Shown piece after piece: positions 8,507-16,887 of a DNA stretch of 42,385 nucleotides. The translations under genes and the position numbers were made by a program. The stretch is from contig JBEICQ010000005.1 in assembly GCA_040383885.1 (NCBI GenBank), positions 1-42,385 of the forward strand, in the 5' to 3' direction. The notes beneath the pieces were generated by a model. It made no database searches and was not told where the DNA came from. It saw only the letters and a list, made by a program, of their open reading frames with translations. The DNA comes from JBEICQ01 sp040383885. GTDB taxonomy: Bacteria > Bacteroidota > Bacteroidia > UBA4408. Numbering within the stretch: the first letter of the stretch is position 1; the number at the start of each line of letters is the position of its first letter.

Positions 8507-10917
8507 GCGTATTCAACGACAGAAAATACGTAGTTATGGCGATTTTTATCACCATCTGCACCGTATTTGTCCTTCGACTATTTTATGTTCAGGTATTCAA
8601 TGACGAATACAAGCTCTCTGCCAACAACAATGTGCTGCGCTATGTAACCGATTACCCTGCCCGGGGTCTGGTTTATGACCGAAAAGGCAAGCTACTTGTG
8701 TATAACGAGGCTGCATACGACCTAATGGTGACTCCGAAACAAGTGAAAGACCTCGACACCATGAACCTATGCAACACCATCGGAATCACCAAAGAGGATT
8801 TTATCAGAAAACATAAAACAGCACGACAATATTCACCTTACAAAGCCTCTGTATTTGCTGCTCAACTCTCTAACCAGACCTACGCAGCCCTGCAGGAAAA
8901 ATTATATGCTTTCAAGGGTTTTTATGTGCAGGCCCGTACCCTTCGCAAATATCCAAGTAAAATTGCCGGACATACCCTTGGCTATGTAGGTGAAGTTTCT
9001 GATGCTACCCTGCAAAAAGATGCCTATTACAGACCGGGAGATTACATTGGTATCAGTGGCATTGAAAAATCCTATGAAAAAGAATTACGCGGAAAAAAGG
9101 GACTGAAAATTCTGATGGTGGATGTCTTTAACCGCATCAAAGGACATTTTAAAGAGGGTATGTATGATACGGCATCAGTATCCGGGCAAAACATTGTCTC
9201 CACGCTCGACAAAGACCTGCAGGAATACGGAGAAAAACTCTTTGCCAATAAAACCGGCGGCATGGTGGCCATCGATCCCCAGACGGGTGAAATACTTGCC
9301 TGTATTTCTGCTCCTTCCTACGACCCGAATCTTTTGGTGGGTCGGGAACGGACAAAAAACTACGCAAGGTTGTTGAATGATCCCCTGCAACCCTTGTTTA
9401 ACCGTGCACTCATGGCGTACTACCCTCCGGGATCTACCTTTAAACTGATTAACGACCTGATTGCCCTTAAAGAAGGTGTACTTACCCCGGAAAAAACATA
9501 TCCCTGTCCCGGTGGATACCGCATGTCGTCGCACACAGTGAAATGTGATGCACGGCATGGATCCATCAGCCTGAGACCTGCCATTCAGCATTCCTGCAAC
9601 ACCTACCACTGCTATGTGTTTCGCAGCATCGTAGACCAGGAAAAATTTTCGAGTACCAGGGAAGGCTATGAAAACTGGCGCAAACATGTGCTCTCCTTCG
9701 GCGTAGGAAAACGCATTTACAGCGATCTTCCCCAGGAGCTTCGAGGAATGGTTCCGAGCGTAAATTATTACGACAAAGTTTTCGGCAAAGACCGTTGGCG
9801 CTCTTCCACCGTTGTGTCGCTGGGCATCGGACAGGGAGAGTTGGGCATCACGCCCCTGCAGATGGCAAACATCATGGCCATCATTGCCAACCGCGGCTAT
9901 TACCATACCCCGCATATCATCAAAAAAGTGGGTACATCGGACGAGCATTCAAAAGCTTTTCTCAAAAAAAATTACACCCTGGTACCACCTGCTTATTTTG
10001 AACTCATTCTCGATGGCATGCAGGATGTGGTAGAGCGCGGAACTGCTGCCGGATCGAGAGTGAAAGACATCACCATCCTCGGAAAAACCGGAACTGCGCA
10101 AAACCCTCATGGAAAAGACCACTCGTTGTTTGTAGGATTTGCACCCCGCGACAATCCCAAAATTGCCATCGGGCTCATGGTGGAAAACGGTGGATGGGGC
10201 GCACAATGGGCTGCACCCATCGGCACCCTCATGATAGAGAAATATCTGCATGATACAGTTGCCAGAAAAGACCTTGAAAAAAGAATGATGGAAGGAGTGG
10301 TGCACCCGCCTCACTACCTGGAAGCACTCAAACGCATGGAACAAAAAATTGCCCAAAAAGACTCTTCCGAAAAAAGCAACAATACGCCTCCGGAAAAAGA
10401 CCGCGACAAAAAAATCAAGCCTCAGAAGTCAAAAGAAAATCCCGCATCCATCAGCAAAAATCAAGAAGTAAAAAAACAAACTTCAAGCAAAAGAAAAGAG
10501 CCTGAGAAAACAAGTGCAGACAGCTCGCAGTCGAAAAAGAACCGGCCAAAAAAGGAGAAAAAATCACCCAAATTATCAGCAAAATCTGATAGCATACAGG
10601 CAAAAAAATCAACTGCACCGGACGGAGAAGTAATCAAGCCTGCGTTACTGGAAAAAGACAGCTCGGGCGTGAAGAAGAAAAAATCTGCCGGGAAGAAAAA
10701 AACAGATTCAAATAGTGTGCGCGATTCTTTGTCTGAAAAAAATATCCGCCCGAACAAAGCAAATCGCAAATTAAAAATGAGCGAAGCCTATACAAGCAAA
10801 TCGGACTCTCTTAAAAAACGATCGCAAAAACAGAGAAAGAAAAATACTGATGCCCGGAAGAACAGCCCAAAAGGGCTGAATGAAAAGGAAGTGAAGGCAA
10901 AGAATGACTCCCTGTAA
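8503..10917 (+). CDS. mrdA: Penicillin-binding protein 2 (elongasome transpeptidase) with long lysine-rich tail
   Basis: This is a peptidoglycan D,D-transpeptidase of the rod complex. It has an N-terminal membrane anchor (residues 10-30), a dimerisation domain with PARGLVYDRKGK, and a penicillin-binding domain with SxxK at S311-K314 (STFK), SxN at S364-N366 (SCN) and KTG at 528-530 (KTGTAQNP). The catalytic fold ends near residue 620. It is followed by about 180 residues very rich in Lys, Ser, Asp and Glu, with no hydrophobic segment, ending AKNDSL. PBP2 is usually about 600-650 residues, so this tail is an addition. It would lie in the periplasm. The start overlaps mreD by four bases. rodA, often next, is absent. 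Confidence 0.96.
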   Translation: MSVFNDRKYVVMAIFITICTVFVLRLFYVQVFNDEYKLSANNNVLRYVTDYPARGLVYDRKGKLLVYNEAAYDLMVTPKQVKDLDTMNLCNTIGITKEDFIRKHKTARQYSPYKASVFAAQLSNQTYAALQEKLYAFKGFYVQARTLRKYPSKIAGHTLGYVGEVSDATLQKDAYYRPGDYIGISGIEKSYEKELRGKKGLKILMVDVFNRIKGHFKEGMYDTASVSGQNIVSTLDKDLQEYGEKLFANKTGGMVAIDPQTGEILACISAPSYDPNLLVGRERTKNYARLLNDPLQPLFNRALMAYYPPGSTFKLINDLIALKEGVLTPEKTYPCPGGYRMSSHTVKCDARHGSISLRPAIQHSCNTYHCYVFRSIVDQEKFSSTREGYENWRKHVLSFGVGKRIYSDLPQELRGMVPSVNYYDKVFGKDRWRSSTVVSLGIGQGELGITPLQMANIMAIIANRGYYHTPHIIKKVGTSDEHSKAFLKKNYTLVPPAYFELILDGMQDVVERGTAAGSRVKDITILGKTGTAQNPHGKDHSLFVGFAPRDNPKIAIGLMVENGGWGAQWAAPIGTLMIEKYLHDTVARKDLEKRMMEGVVHPPHYLEALKRMEQKIAQKDSSEKSNNTPPEKDRDKKIKPQKSKENPASISKNQEVKKQTSSKRKEPEKTSADSSQSKKNRPKKEKKSPKLSAKSDSIQAKKSTAPDGEVIKPALLEKDSSGVKKKKSAGKKKTDSNSVRDSLSEKNIRPNKANRKLKMSEAYTSKSDSLKKRSQKQRKKNTDARKNSPKGLNEKEVKAKNDSL

Positions 10918-10974
10918 AACCTGGCAAGGGAACACTTTGGAATGCTTTTTGAATACAGGCTTTGGAAATTGCCT

Positions 10975-11742
10975 ATGAAACCCATGCTCCTATGGCTGTG
11001 TATGCTGCCGGTGCTGCATACCATGGCTCAGTTCCGCGAAGTGAAACACAACGCATTTGCCCCGGGTGAAAAGCTTGTTTATCGCGTTCACTACGGTATC
11101 ATTGATGCCGGAACTGCCGAGATTGTTTTGCAACCCGAAGAAAAAAAACTGGGTTCGCGCACAGTTTACCATGCCATTGGAAAAGGAACCACCAATCGCG
11201 CCTTTGATTTGTTTTTTAAAGTTAGAGACCGATATGAAACCTATATTGATAAAACTGCGGTTGTACCCATTCTCTTTATCAGAGATGTGGATGAAGGTGG
11301 TTATAAAATCAATCAAAATCAATACTACAATCACCACGAAAACACCGTAAACAGCAATGGGAAAATCCTGTCTGTTCCTCCCCATGTGCAAGACATGCTG
11401 TCCTCCTTTTATTTTGCCAGAACCATAGATTATTCAAAGGCAGAATTAGGGCAGATATTCAGCATTCCCACCTTTGTTGACGGTGAACTTTTTCCCATGA
11501 AAATACGCTATGTTGGCACCGAAAATATCCGTTGCGACATTGGCAAGGTGCGTTGTCTGAAATTCAGACCGATCATTCAGAAAGGAAGGGTTTTTAAAAG
11601 TGAAGAAGACCTGGCTGTATATGTTACCGACGATGCCAATCATATTCCGGTAAGGGCAGAAGCAAAAATCCTGGTGGGCTCAGTTAAAATGGACTTAACT
11701 TCTTTTGAAAATCTGAAAAATCCCGTAGCTTTCGTGAAATAA
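10975..11742 (+). CDS. DUF3108 domain protein, exported
   Basis: The protein has 255 residues when begun at ATG 10975 (MKPMLLWLCMLPVLHTMAQ), which gives a clean signal peptide; an upstream ATG at 10942 adds 11 residues in front of it. The mature part begins FREVKHNAFAPGEKLVYRVHYGIIDAGTAEI, the start characteristic of DUF3108. Strands DRYETYIDK, IRDVDEGGYKINQNQYYN and VGTENIRCDIGKVRCLKFRP follow. The family is widespread and periplasmic but has no established biochemical role. It lies 57 bases after mrdA and 11 bases before the exonuclease gene, so it is likely in the same transcript. A link to envelope growth is only inference from position. Confidence 0.85.
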   Translation: MKPMLLWLCMLPVLHTMAQFREVKHNAFAPGEKLVYRVHYGIIDAGTAEIVLQPEEKKLGSRTVYHAIGKGTTNRAFDLFFKVRDRYETYIDKTAVVPILFIRDVDEGGYKINQNQYYNHHENTVNSNGKILSVPPHVQDMLSSFYFARTIDYSKAELGQIFSIPTFVDGELFPMKIRYVGTENIRCDIGKVRCLKFRPIIQKGRVFKSEEDLAVYVTDDANHIPVRAEAKILVGSVKMDLTSFENLKNPVAFVK

Positions 11743-11753
11743 ATTTTCATTCT

Positions 11754-12476
11754 ATGCTACATTCAGATTCCTTAGAAAATCTCTTTTTCATCGACATCGA
11801 AACTGTGCCCTGCACAGAGAACCTAAGCGACCTCGACGCCGGCTGGCAAGCATTATGGTTGCAAAAAGCGCGTTACGACCCTGCCGTCAAATCAGGAGAA
11901 CTTGCCCTCGAAAAGGCATGGCCAAGGGCCGGTATCTACGCAGAATTCGGAAAAATTATCTGCATTGGTATGGGGTATTTTGTTTATGAAAAAAAGCAAT
12001 GGCAGGCCCGTATCAAATCCATTGGCAATGCTGACGAAAAAATCCTGCTCGCCGAATTTGCCGAAATCATGCATTCCCTCGATTCTTCCACCAGGCTCTG
12101 TGCGCACAACGGCAAAGAATTCGATTTTCCCTACCTCTGCCGCAGGCTTATCGTAAACAGGATTCCCTTGCCCAACTTGCTGGATTTGGGCGGCAAAAAG
12201 CCCTGGGAAATTCCTCACATCGATACCCTGGAGTGGTGGAAATTTGGTGATCATAAATCTTATGCCTCCCTCTCTCTCATGGCCAAAACACTTGGTCTGC
12301 CCCCACCCAAGGAGGAATTAGACGGGAGTAAGATATACCAAACCTTTTACGCCGAAAACAACTTAAAAGCCATTGCCAACTATTGCAAAAACGATGTGCT
12401 GACCCTTATGAATGTGTATCTTCGGCTCAAGCTTCTGCAACCATTATCTGCAGAACAGGTTGTGAACTTGCCATGA
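11754..12476 (+). CDS. Predicted 3'-5' exonuclease (PolB exonuclease-like)
   Basis: This 240-residue protein has an RNase H-like exonuclease fold with all three acidic motifs: Exo I FFIDIET near residues 11-17, Exo II CAHNGKEFDFPYLCRRL near 118-133, and Exo III YCKNDVLTLMNVYLRL near 211-226. The lone domain without a polymerase matches the group described as predicted 3'-5' exonuclease related to PolB. It probably digests single-stranded DNA or RNA ends, but the substrate is not known. It overlaps the next gene by four bases (ATGA), so the two are translationally coupled. Confidence 0.85.
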   Translation: MLHSDSLENLFFIDIETVPCTENLSDLDAGWQALWLQKARYDPAVKSGELALEKAWPRAGIYAEFGKIICIGMGYFVYEKKQWQARIKSIGNADEKILLAEFAEIMHSLDSSTRLCAHNGKEFDFPYLCRRLIVNRIPLPNLLDLGGKKPWEIPHIDTLEWWKFGDHKSYASLSLMAKTLGLPPPKEELDGSKIYQTFYAENNLKAIANYCKNDVLTLMNVYLRLKLLQPLSAEQVVNLP

Positions 12477-12844
12477 ACATTGATAGCCTGAGGGAATATT
12501 GCCTGGAAAAACCACATGTTGATGAATCCTTGCCATTTGGTCCGGATGTACTTGTTTTTAAAGTGGCCGGAAAAATGTTTTTGCTGATTCCTCTCGATAC
12601 CCCCAACTTGCAGTTTAATGCCAAGTGTGAGCCTGAACGCTGCATAGAATTGCGTGAAAAATACGCTTGCATCAAACCCGGTTATCACATGGACAAGAGC
12701 AAGTGGAACACAGTAGTGGTAGACCATTCTCTTCAGGCAAAGATGATTCTCGAATTGATTAATCACTCCTATGAACAGGTGGTGATGGGCTTGCCAAAAA
12801 AAACCAGAAAACAACTATTTCCAGATGACATATTCACCACTTAA
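12473..12844 (+). CDS. MmcQ/YjbR family protein
   Basis: The protein has 123 residues. It begins MNIDSLREYCLEKPHVDESL, then PFGPDVLVFKVAGKMFLLI, and ends with KYACIKPGYHMDKSKWNTVVVD. This is the CyaY-like fold of the MmcQ/YjbR family: a short helix start, LPFG, and the H-M-x-K-x-x-W-N-T motif. The frame is open further upstream to 12383, but that overlaps the exonuclease gene and lacks homologous text, so ATG 12473 is chosen. A DNA-binding role has been suggested for the family but the function is unsettled. Its end overlaps the SDR gene by 20 bases. Confidence 0.85.
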   Translation: MNIDSLREYCLEKPHVDESLPFGPDVLVFKVAGKMFLLIPLDTPNLQFNAKCEPERCIELREKYACIKPGYHMDKSKWNTVVVDHSLQAKMILELINHSYEQVVMGLPKKTRKQLFPDDIFTT

Positions 12845-13607
12845 AGACAAGACCGCACTGGTATGCGGAAGCAGCCAGGGCATTGGAGAAGCCTGTGCAA
12901 TTGCACTCGCCGAAATGGGCGCATCCATCATTCTTCTTGCACGCAATGCAGATGCACTTCAAAAGGTGAAAAACAATTTGCCCGGCCAGGCTACGCACCA
13001 TGTTTTTCAGGCCGACTTTTCTGTTCCTGGTGAGCTGGAATCCTGTCTCGAAAAAATAGTAAGTATTCATCCCATTCATATCCTGGTAAACAATACCGGT
13101 GGTCCGCCTGCCGGAGACATCCGTCATGCCAAAAGCACTGCCTTTACCGATGCCTTCAGAGCTCATCTCCTGTGTAATCACCTGCTTGCCCAGGCCTTGC
13201 TGCCGGGCATGCAAGAGGCAGGTTATGGCCGCATCATCAATATAATTTCCACTTCTGTGAAGCAGCCGCTAAAAGGACTTGGTGTTTCCAATACCATCCG
13301 TGCAGCTGTTGCCAATTGGTCTAAAACCCTCGCAGGAGAGGTAGCCATTCATGGCATCACGGTAAACAATGTTTTACCCGGTGCAACACATACCGGAAGG
13401 CTTGCAACAATCATCGGAAACAAAGCCGAAAAAACCGGCGTGCATCAAACCGAAATAGAACAGGAAATGCTTGCAGAAATACCGGCAGGAAGATTCGGAA
13501 AACCTGCTGAGATTGCTGCTGCTGTTGCTTTTCTGGCCTCCCCTGCAGCCTCCTATATCAATGGCATAAACCTGCCGGTTGATGGCGGTCGCACGGCTTG
13601 TCTGTAA
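12825..13607 (+). CDS. SDR-family protein of the BKR-like group lacking the Tyr/Lys catalytic pair
   Basis: The protein has 260 residues and a Rossmann fold: TALVCGSSQGIGEA (nucleotide loop, Cys in place of the usual Thr), NNTGGPPAG in place of NNAG, and the C-terminal GRFGKPAEIAAAVAFLAS with INGINLPVDGG. Where classical SDRs have YxxxK, this protein reads S155-N-T-I-R159 (GLGVSNTIRAAV), so both Tyr and Lys are missing. This pattern is known in a BKR-like SDR subgroup that departs from the catalytic tetrad. A canonical reductase activity should not be assumed. It is the last gene of the plus-strand run. Confidence 0.88.
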   Translation: MTYSPLKDKTALVCGSSQGIGEACAIALAEMGASIILLARNADALQKVKNNLPGQATHHVFQADFSVPGELESCLEKIVSIHPIHILVNNTGGPPAGDIRHAKSTAFTDAFRAHLLCNHLLAQALLPGMQEAGYGRIINIISTSVKQPLKGLGVSNTIRAAVANWSKTLAGEVAIHGITVNNVLPGATHTGRLATIIGNKAEKTGVHQTEIEQEMLAEIPAGRFGKPAEIAAAVAFLASPAASYINGINLPVDGGRTACL

Positions 13608-13629
13608 ACAATATTCTTCTGTACAGACA
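13599..13629 (+). repeat. Inverted repeat across the SDR stop codon
   Basis: Eight-base arms TGTCTGTA and TACAGACA are separated by 15 bases. The left arm contains the SDR stop. There is no T-run after it, so it is only a possible weak transcription end between two convergent genes. Confidence 0.3.
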
Positions 13630-13641
13630 ACAAACAGGACA

Positions 13642-14523
13642 TTAAAAAATTTTTCGTTCGGGCTGGTCGGAACCTGCAACTCCGCTTGCATAGTCGCCTC
13701 CCAAATGTGGGATGATGCCAAACACCGGTAAATAAGAAACAGCCAGGTCGATGCGCACGGAAGAAAGGTGAAATCCTGTTCCTATTGTAAATCCAGGTCT
13801 GTTGGCTGCCATCAATCCACCTCTTAGAACAAAGGCCCTGTGCATGCGGTATTCCATACCTGCTTTTACCAAGGGACTACGGTTGCTCTGCTTTTCAAAC
13901 TCAGCTACAAGCATTACTTTCTCCGACAATGTATACAGTAAACCCATGCGCACAATGGTGGGTATTCGCTCCTGATCCAGGACGGATGATTTTGCCCTGT
14001 TGATGTTGTAAACATGCACCCCTGCCCAGAGACCGGAGCTAAGTTTTGCTTGAATACCTGCTTCCGCAGCAAGTCGGCTGCTTCGGCCATACTGATCTCC
14101 AATGGAGGTTTGCAGATAGTTGATTTGCAAACCTGCCCGAAATCCTTTGCCAAACATCCGGGCATATCCTAAACCCGCTTTAATCTCTGCATACTGAGGA
14201 ATACCTATTCGGCTTACCACCAAACCAAAACTGCCAAACGAAAATGGTTTTGCCACACATGCAGCGTACTGTTGTAGCTGTGGAATCAGGGGCTGATAAT
14301 TCAGATACATCCCTGCGGATAATCCTCTTAAACCTGCAATGCCTGCCACATTGTGCTGCATGCTCCAGGCATCTGATATACACACGGAGGCGTTGCCCAT
14401 TCCCCAACTTCGGGTACCGGTGGGCTCATTGTTGTTTCTGGCAAATAGCGTGTGAAGGCTTACAAGGAAAAAGCCTACCGTATATAGGCAAACAAAAAAG
14501 AAACGACTACTCCAAACGGGCAT
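13642..14523 (-). CDS. Outer-membrane beta-barrel-like protein
   Basis: The protein has 293 residues. A hydrophobic N-terminal segment (SSRFFFVCLYTVGFFLVSL) serves as a signal peptide. It is followed by GTRSWGMGNASVCISDAWSM and QHNVAGIAGL, a start typical of Bacteroidota outer-membrane proteins related to PorV/FadL-like barrels (GMGxAxVxxxDxxS..NxAGLA). Many amphipathic strands of about ten residues follow, such as FRAGLQINYLQTSIGD, LWAGVHVYNINRAK and FTIGTGFHLSSVRIDLAVSYL. It ends near FGIIPHLGGDYASGV. The exact family and cargo are unknown. The start overlaps purE by 17 bases, so it is probably the last gene of that transcript. Confidence 0.65.
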   Translation of the reverse strand: MPVWSSRFFFVCLYTVGFFLVSLHTLFARNNNEPTGTRSWGMGNASVCISDAWSMQHNVAGIAGLRGLSAGMYLNYQPLIPQLQQYAACVAKPFSFGSFGLVVSRIGIPQYAEIKAGLGYARMFGKGFRAGLQINYLQTSIGDQYGRSSRLAAEAGIQAKLSSGLWAGVHVYNINRAKSSVLDQERIPTIVRMGLLYTLSEKVMLVAEFEKQSNRSPLVKAGMEYRMHRAFVLRGGLMAANRPGFTIGTGFHLSSVRIDLAVSYLPVFGIIPHLGGDYASGVAGSDQPERKIF

Positions 14524-14977
14524 TGTTCACTTTTTCTTTAAGAGAGTCTTTGTATTCCTCCAGTTTACGGTATAAAGATTCATCTGCAGTAGCAAGAATC
14601 TGCAAGGCAAGAATACCGGCGTTGGCTGCCCCATCTATGGCAACGGTAGCAACCGGAACACCCGAAGGCATTTGTACAATACTTAAAAGGGAATCGAGCC
14701 CATTCAAAGAATGTGTTGATTTCACCGGTACCCCAATCACCGGCAAGCAGGTAATTGCGGCAACCATTCCGGGCAGGTGAGCCGCTCCTCCGGCACCGGC
14801 AATAATTACTTTGATGCCTTTTTGATGGGCATCTTTTGCAAAATCAAACATTTTATCCGGGGTGCGGTGTGCAGAAACCACCTCGCTGAGATACAACACA
14901 CCAAACTGTTGCAACACATTGGCTGCCGCCTGCATTACCTGCCAATCGGATGTACTGCCCATGATGATTGCGACCAT
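14507..14977 (-). CDS. purE: N5-carboxyaminoimidazole ribonucleotide mutase
   Basis: This 156-residue class I PurE converts N5-CAIR to CAIR in purine synthesis. Visible motifs are IIMGSTSDWQVMQAA (phosphate loop), VVSAHRTPDKMFDFA (conserved SAHRTP), IIAGAGGAAHLPGMVAA (GGAAHLPGM), GVPVKSTHSLNGLDSLLSI and QMPSGVPVATVAI, then NAGILALQIL. Length and motif order are normal. An exact -7 element sits 17 bases upstream, so it can be transcribed separately from purN, which ends 107 bases before it. Confidence 0.97.
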   Translation of the reverse strand: MVAIIMGSTSDWQVMQAAANVLQQFGVLYLSEVVSAHRTPDKMFDFAKDAHQKGIKVIIAGAGGAAHLPGMVAAITCLPVIGVPVKSTHSLNGLDSLLSIVQMPSGVPVATVAIDGAANAGILALQILATADESLYRKLEEYKDSLKEKVNNARLE

Positions 14978-14993
14978 AGCCTGAGGATTTGTC

Positions 14994-15001
14994 CAAAGAT
15001 A
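14994..15001 (-). promoter_or_regulatory. -7 element TATCTTTG before purE
   Basis: This is an exact TAnnTTTG match on the minus strand, 17 bases upstream of the purE ATG. No -33 TTTG is clear. Confidence 0.5.
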
Positions 15002-15083
15002 ATTCCGATTTGTGTTTCGAAAAATTTTTTTGAAGAATGATTTACCCTCCCTGCTGCAAAAGGTGAATTGTATTTTCTGCTAT

Positions 15084-15653
15084 TCATTGACCGAAGGCTG
15101 CTATATAAGCATTGGCCACCTCCGGATAATGCAGGTGTTCGAGGGCATGAATACGCTGTGAAAGGGATTCGGGCGTGTCGTTTGGGAGCACGGGGGTTTG
15201 GGCGCTAAACAGAAGTTTTCCGTGGTCGTACTCTTCATCCACTTCGTGAATGGTGATACCTGAAAAGGCCTCACCTGCTGCAATAACAGCCTGGTGAACC
15301 CGCATGCCATACATTCCTTTGCCACCATATTTAGGCAAAAGAGCAGGATGAATATTCAGGATCCTCTGCGGAAACACCTGAAGCAATGGAGCACCTATGC
15401 GCATCATATAACCGGCAAGCAAGAGGAACATCACCTTGTTCTGCACTAAAAAATCAGGCAACAGGGGATCATTGTTTTTCCAATGAAAACAAGGAAGGCC
15501 ATGACGATGACAAACGCCTCTTACTCCGGCATCAGGTACATTGGTAATTACCAGTGCTACCTTGTAAACCGAAGATGGGGTCTGTGAAAAACGAATGATG
15601 GCATCTGCATTGCTTCCCTGGCCCGAAGCAAAAATGGCAATGGGTATCTTCAT
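15084..15653 (-). CDS. purN: Phosphoribosylglycinamide formyltransferase
   Basis: This 189-residue enzyme transfers the formyl group from 10-formyltetrahydrofolate to GAR. It begins IPIAIFASGQGSNADAII (phosphate-binding loop), continues LLLAGYMMRIGAPLLQ, then NIHPALLPKYGGKGMYGMRV (catalytic N-x-H and folate loop) and GITIHEVDEEYDHG (GxTxHxVxxxxDxG with the catalytic Asp). Length is normal. Its ATG overlaps the stop of the upstream amidohydrolase as ATGA, so the two are coupled. Confidence 0.95.
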   Translation of the reverse strand: MKIPIAIFASGQGSNADAIIRFSQTPSSVYKVALVITNVPDAGVRGVCHRHGLPCFHWKNNDPLLPDFLVQNKVMFLLLAGYMMRIGAPLLQVFPQRILNIHPALLPKYGGKGMYGMRVHQAVIAAGEAFSGITIHEVDEEYDHGKLLFSAQTPVLPNDTPESLSQRIHALEHLHYPEVANAYIAAFGQ

Positions 15654-16831
15654 GTGCTTCCGCGTAAAAGTATGGATTCAGATTGTGCCGTGAGCCCGCC
15701 ATTTACTGATAATGAGGTAACCTGCACCAATCCCGGTCGTTTCCCTTTTGTGAGAGTTCCCAGGTGTGAACAAGCAAAAAAGTCAGCGGCATTATTTGTG
15801 GCAGCAAACAAAAGCAAGGGCAAGGCAATTCCACATTCCTCCTGCAACAAAAACATTTCATGAACCATGTTCAATTGCGTGTTGCTCGCCAGACTGTCTG
15901 TTCCCAGCAAAACCTTTGCTCCTGACTCAAAAAAAATTCGGGCTTCAGGCAGGCGATGGCTAATGTATTGATTCGCTCCCGGACATAAACACCAGTACAA
16001 CTGAGGATGATTTTGCATGGCCCATTGTACCTCCTCCCCGGTGGTAACCGTATTGTGCACCAGCATCAGCGGGCGCTCTCGGGTAATCTTTGGCAACAAT
16101 CCCATCAAGGAACTGGCATGTCCCTTTTGCCAGTGATCAAGGTTCATGCCCCATGAAAGAAGTCGCTCAGCAAGCTTGCCGCTACCATTGATGTACAATT
16201 GATTTTCCTCTTCGGATTCCTGGTTGTGGATGCTGAGGAGTCCTTTTTCTTCGAGCGCATGACGATTGATGGCGGCAAGCAATTCGTTGGACAGTGAATA
16301 GGTTGCATGAAAAGTAATGCCTGCCTGTGTGCCCCATTGTTTCCACTTCTCCCTGCCTGCTTCAAACACTTTGGTAGCTGCGGAAGGCATGAAACCGAAC
16401 ACCTCTACAAAATGATAGAACTGCATGGCACTCCCTGTGCTTATCTCCAGAGTGTCGAGTGTGTTACAGATGTCTCCCACAAAAACAATCCCACTCCTGT
16501 ACATGGCATCGATGGCTTCGGAAGCAGCTCGGGCAGCATGTTCCCTGCCCCGGTTTCGTTCTTTTTCAATCCCCTCCAGAAAAACCTGCAGTCCGGTACC
16601 CGAAGGAATGCGCCCATGCAAATAACTCAACTCGGTGTGACAATGGCTATTAATGAATCCCGGGCATAGCAAATCGCTGCAATCCACAGCCGGCAATTCA
16701 TTGGGTATTGAACCACTTCCCACTTCTACAACATAGCCCTGCTCATCCATGATCACCCAGCCGTTCCTGAGGAAGCCCGGGCTTATTCCGTCGAACAAAT
16801 AGGGAGCCCTGTATAAAGTGTAAGATGACAT
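15650..16831 (-). CDS. Metal-dependent amidohydrolase, aminodeoxyfutalosine/cytosine-deaminase-like group
   Basis: The protein has 393 residues from ATG 16831 (MSSYTLYRAPYLFDGISPGF); a start at 16885 adds 18 residues without family match. It is a TIM-barrel amidohydrolase with the HxH metal pair in GFINSHCHTELSYLHG, later His residues in LSIHNQESEEEN and LMLVHNTVTTGEE, and the metal Asp in KVLLGTDSLASNTQLNM. This layout fits the Trz/AtzF-like and aminodeoxyfutalosine deaminase group (futalosine menaquinone route). The substrate cannot be fixed from sequence alone. It overlaps purN by four bases. Confidence 0.8.
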   Translation of the reverse strand: MSSYTLYRAPYLFDGISPGFLRNGWVIMDEQGYVVEVGSGSIPNELPAVDCSDLLCPGFINSHCHTELSYLHGRIPSGTGLQVFLEGIEKERNRGREHAARAASEAIDAMYRSGIVFVGDICNTLDTLEISTGSAMQFYHFVEVFGFMPSAATKVFEAGREKWKQWGTQAGITFHATYSLSNELLAAINRHALEEKGLLSIHNQESEEENQLYINGSGKLAERLLSWGMNLDHWQKGHASSLMGLLPKITRERPLMLVHNTVTTGEEVQWAMQNHPQLYWCLCPGANQYISHRLPEARIFFESGAKVLLGTDSLASNTQLNMVHEMFLLQEECGIALPLLLFAATNNAADFFACSHLGTLTKGKRPGLVQVTSLSVNGGLTAQSESILLRGST

Positions 16832-16865
16832 GCACAAAAGATGAACAATAAAGGAACAAAAAAAA

Positions 16866-16873
16866 TAACTTTG
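16866..16873 (+). promoter_or_regulatory. -7 element TAACTTTG
   Basis: This is an exact TAnnTTTG match, 14 bases before the MORN-protein ATG, in the 56-bp divergent gap to the amidohydrolase. Confidence 0.5.
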
Positions 16874-16887
16874 GGGCTGATTCATTC

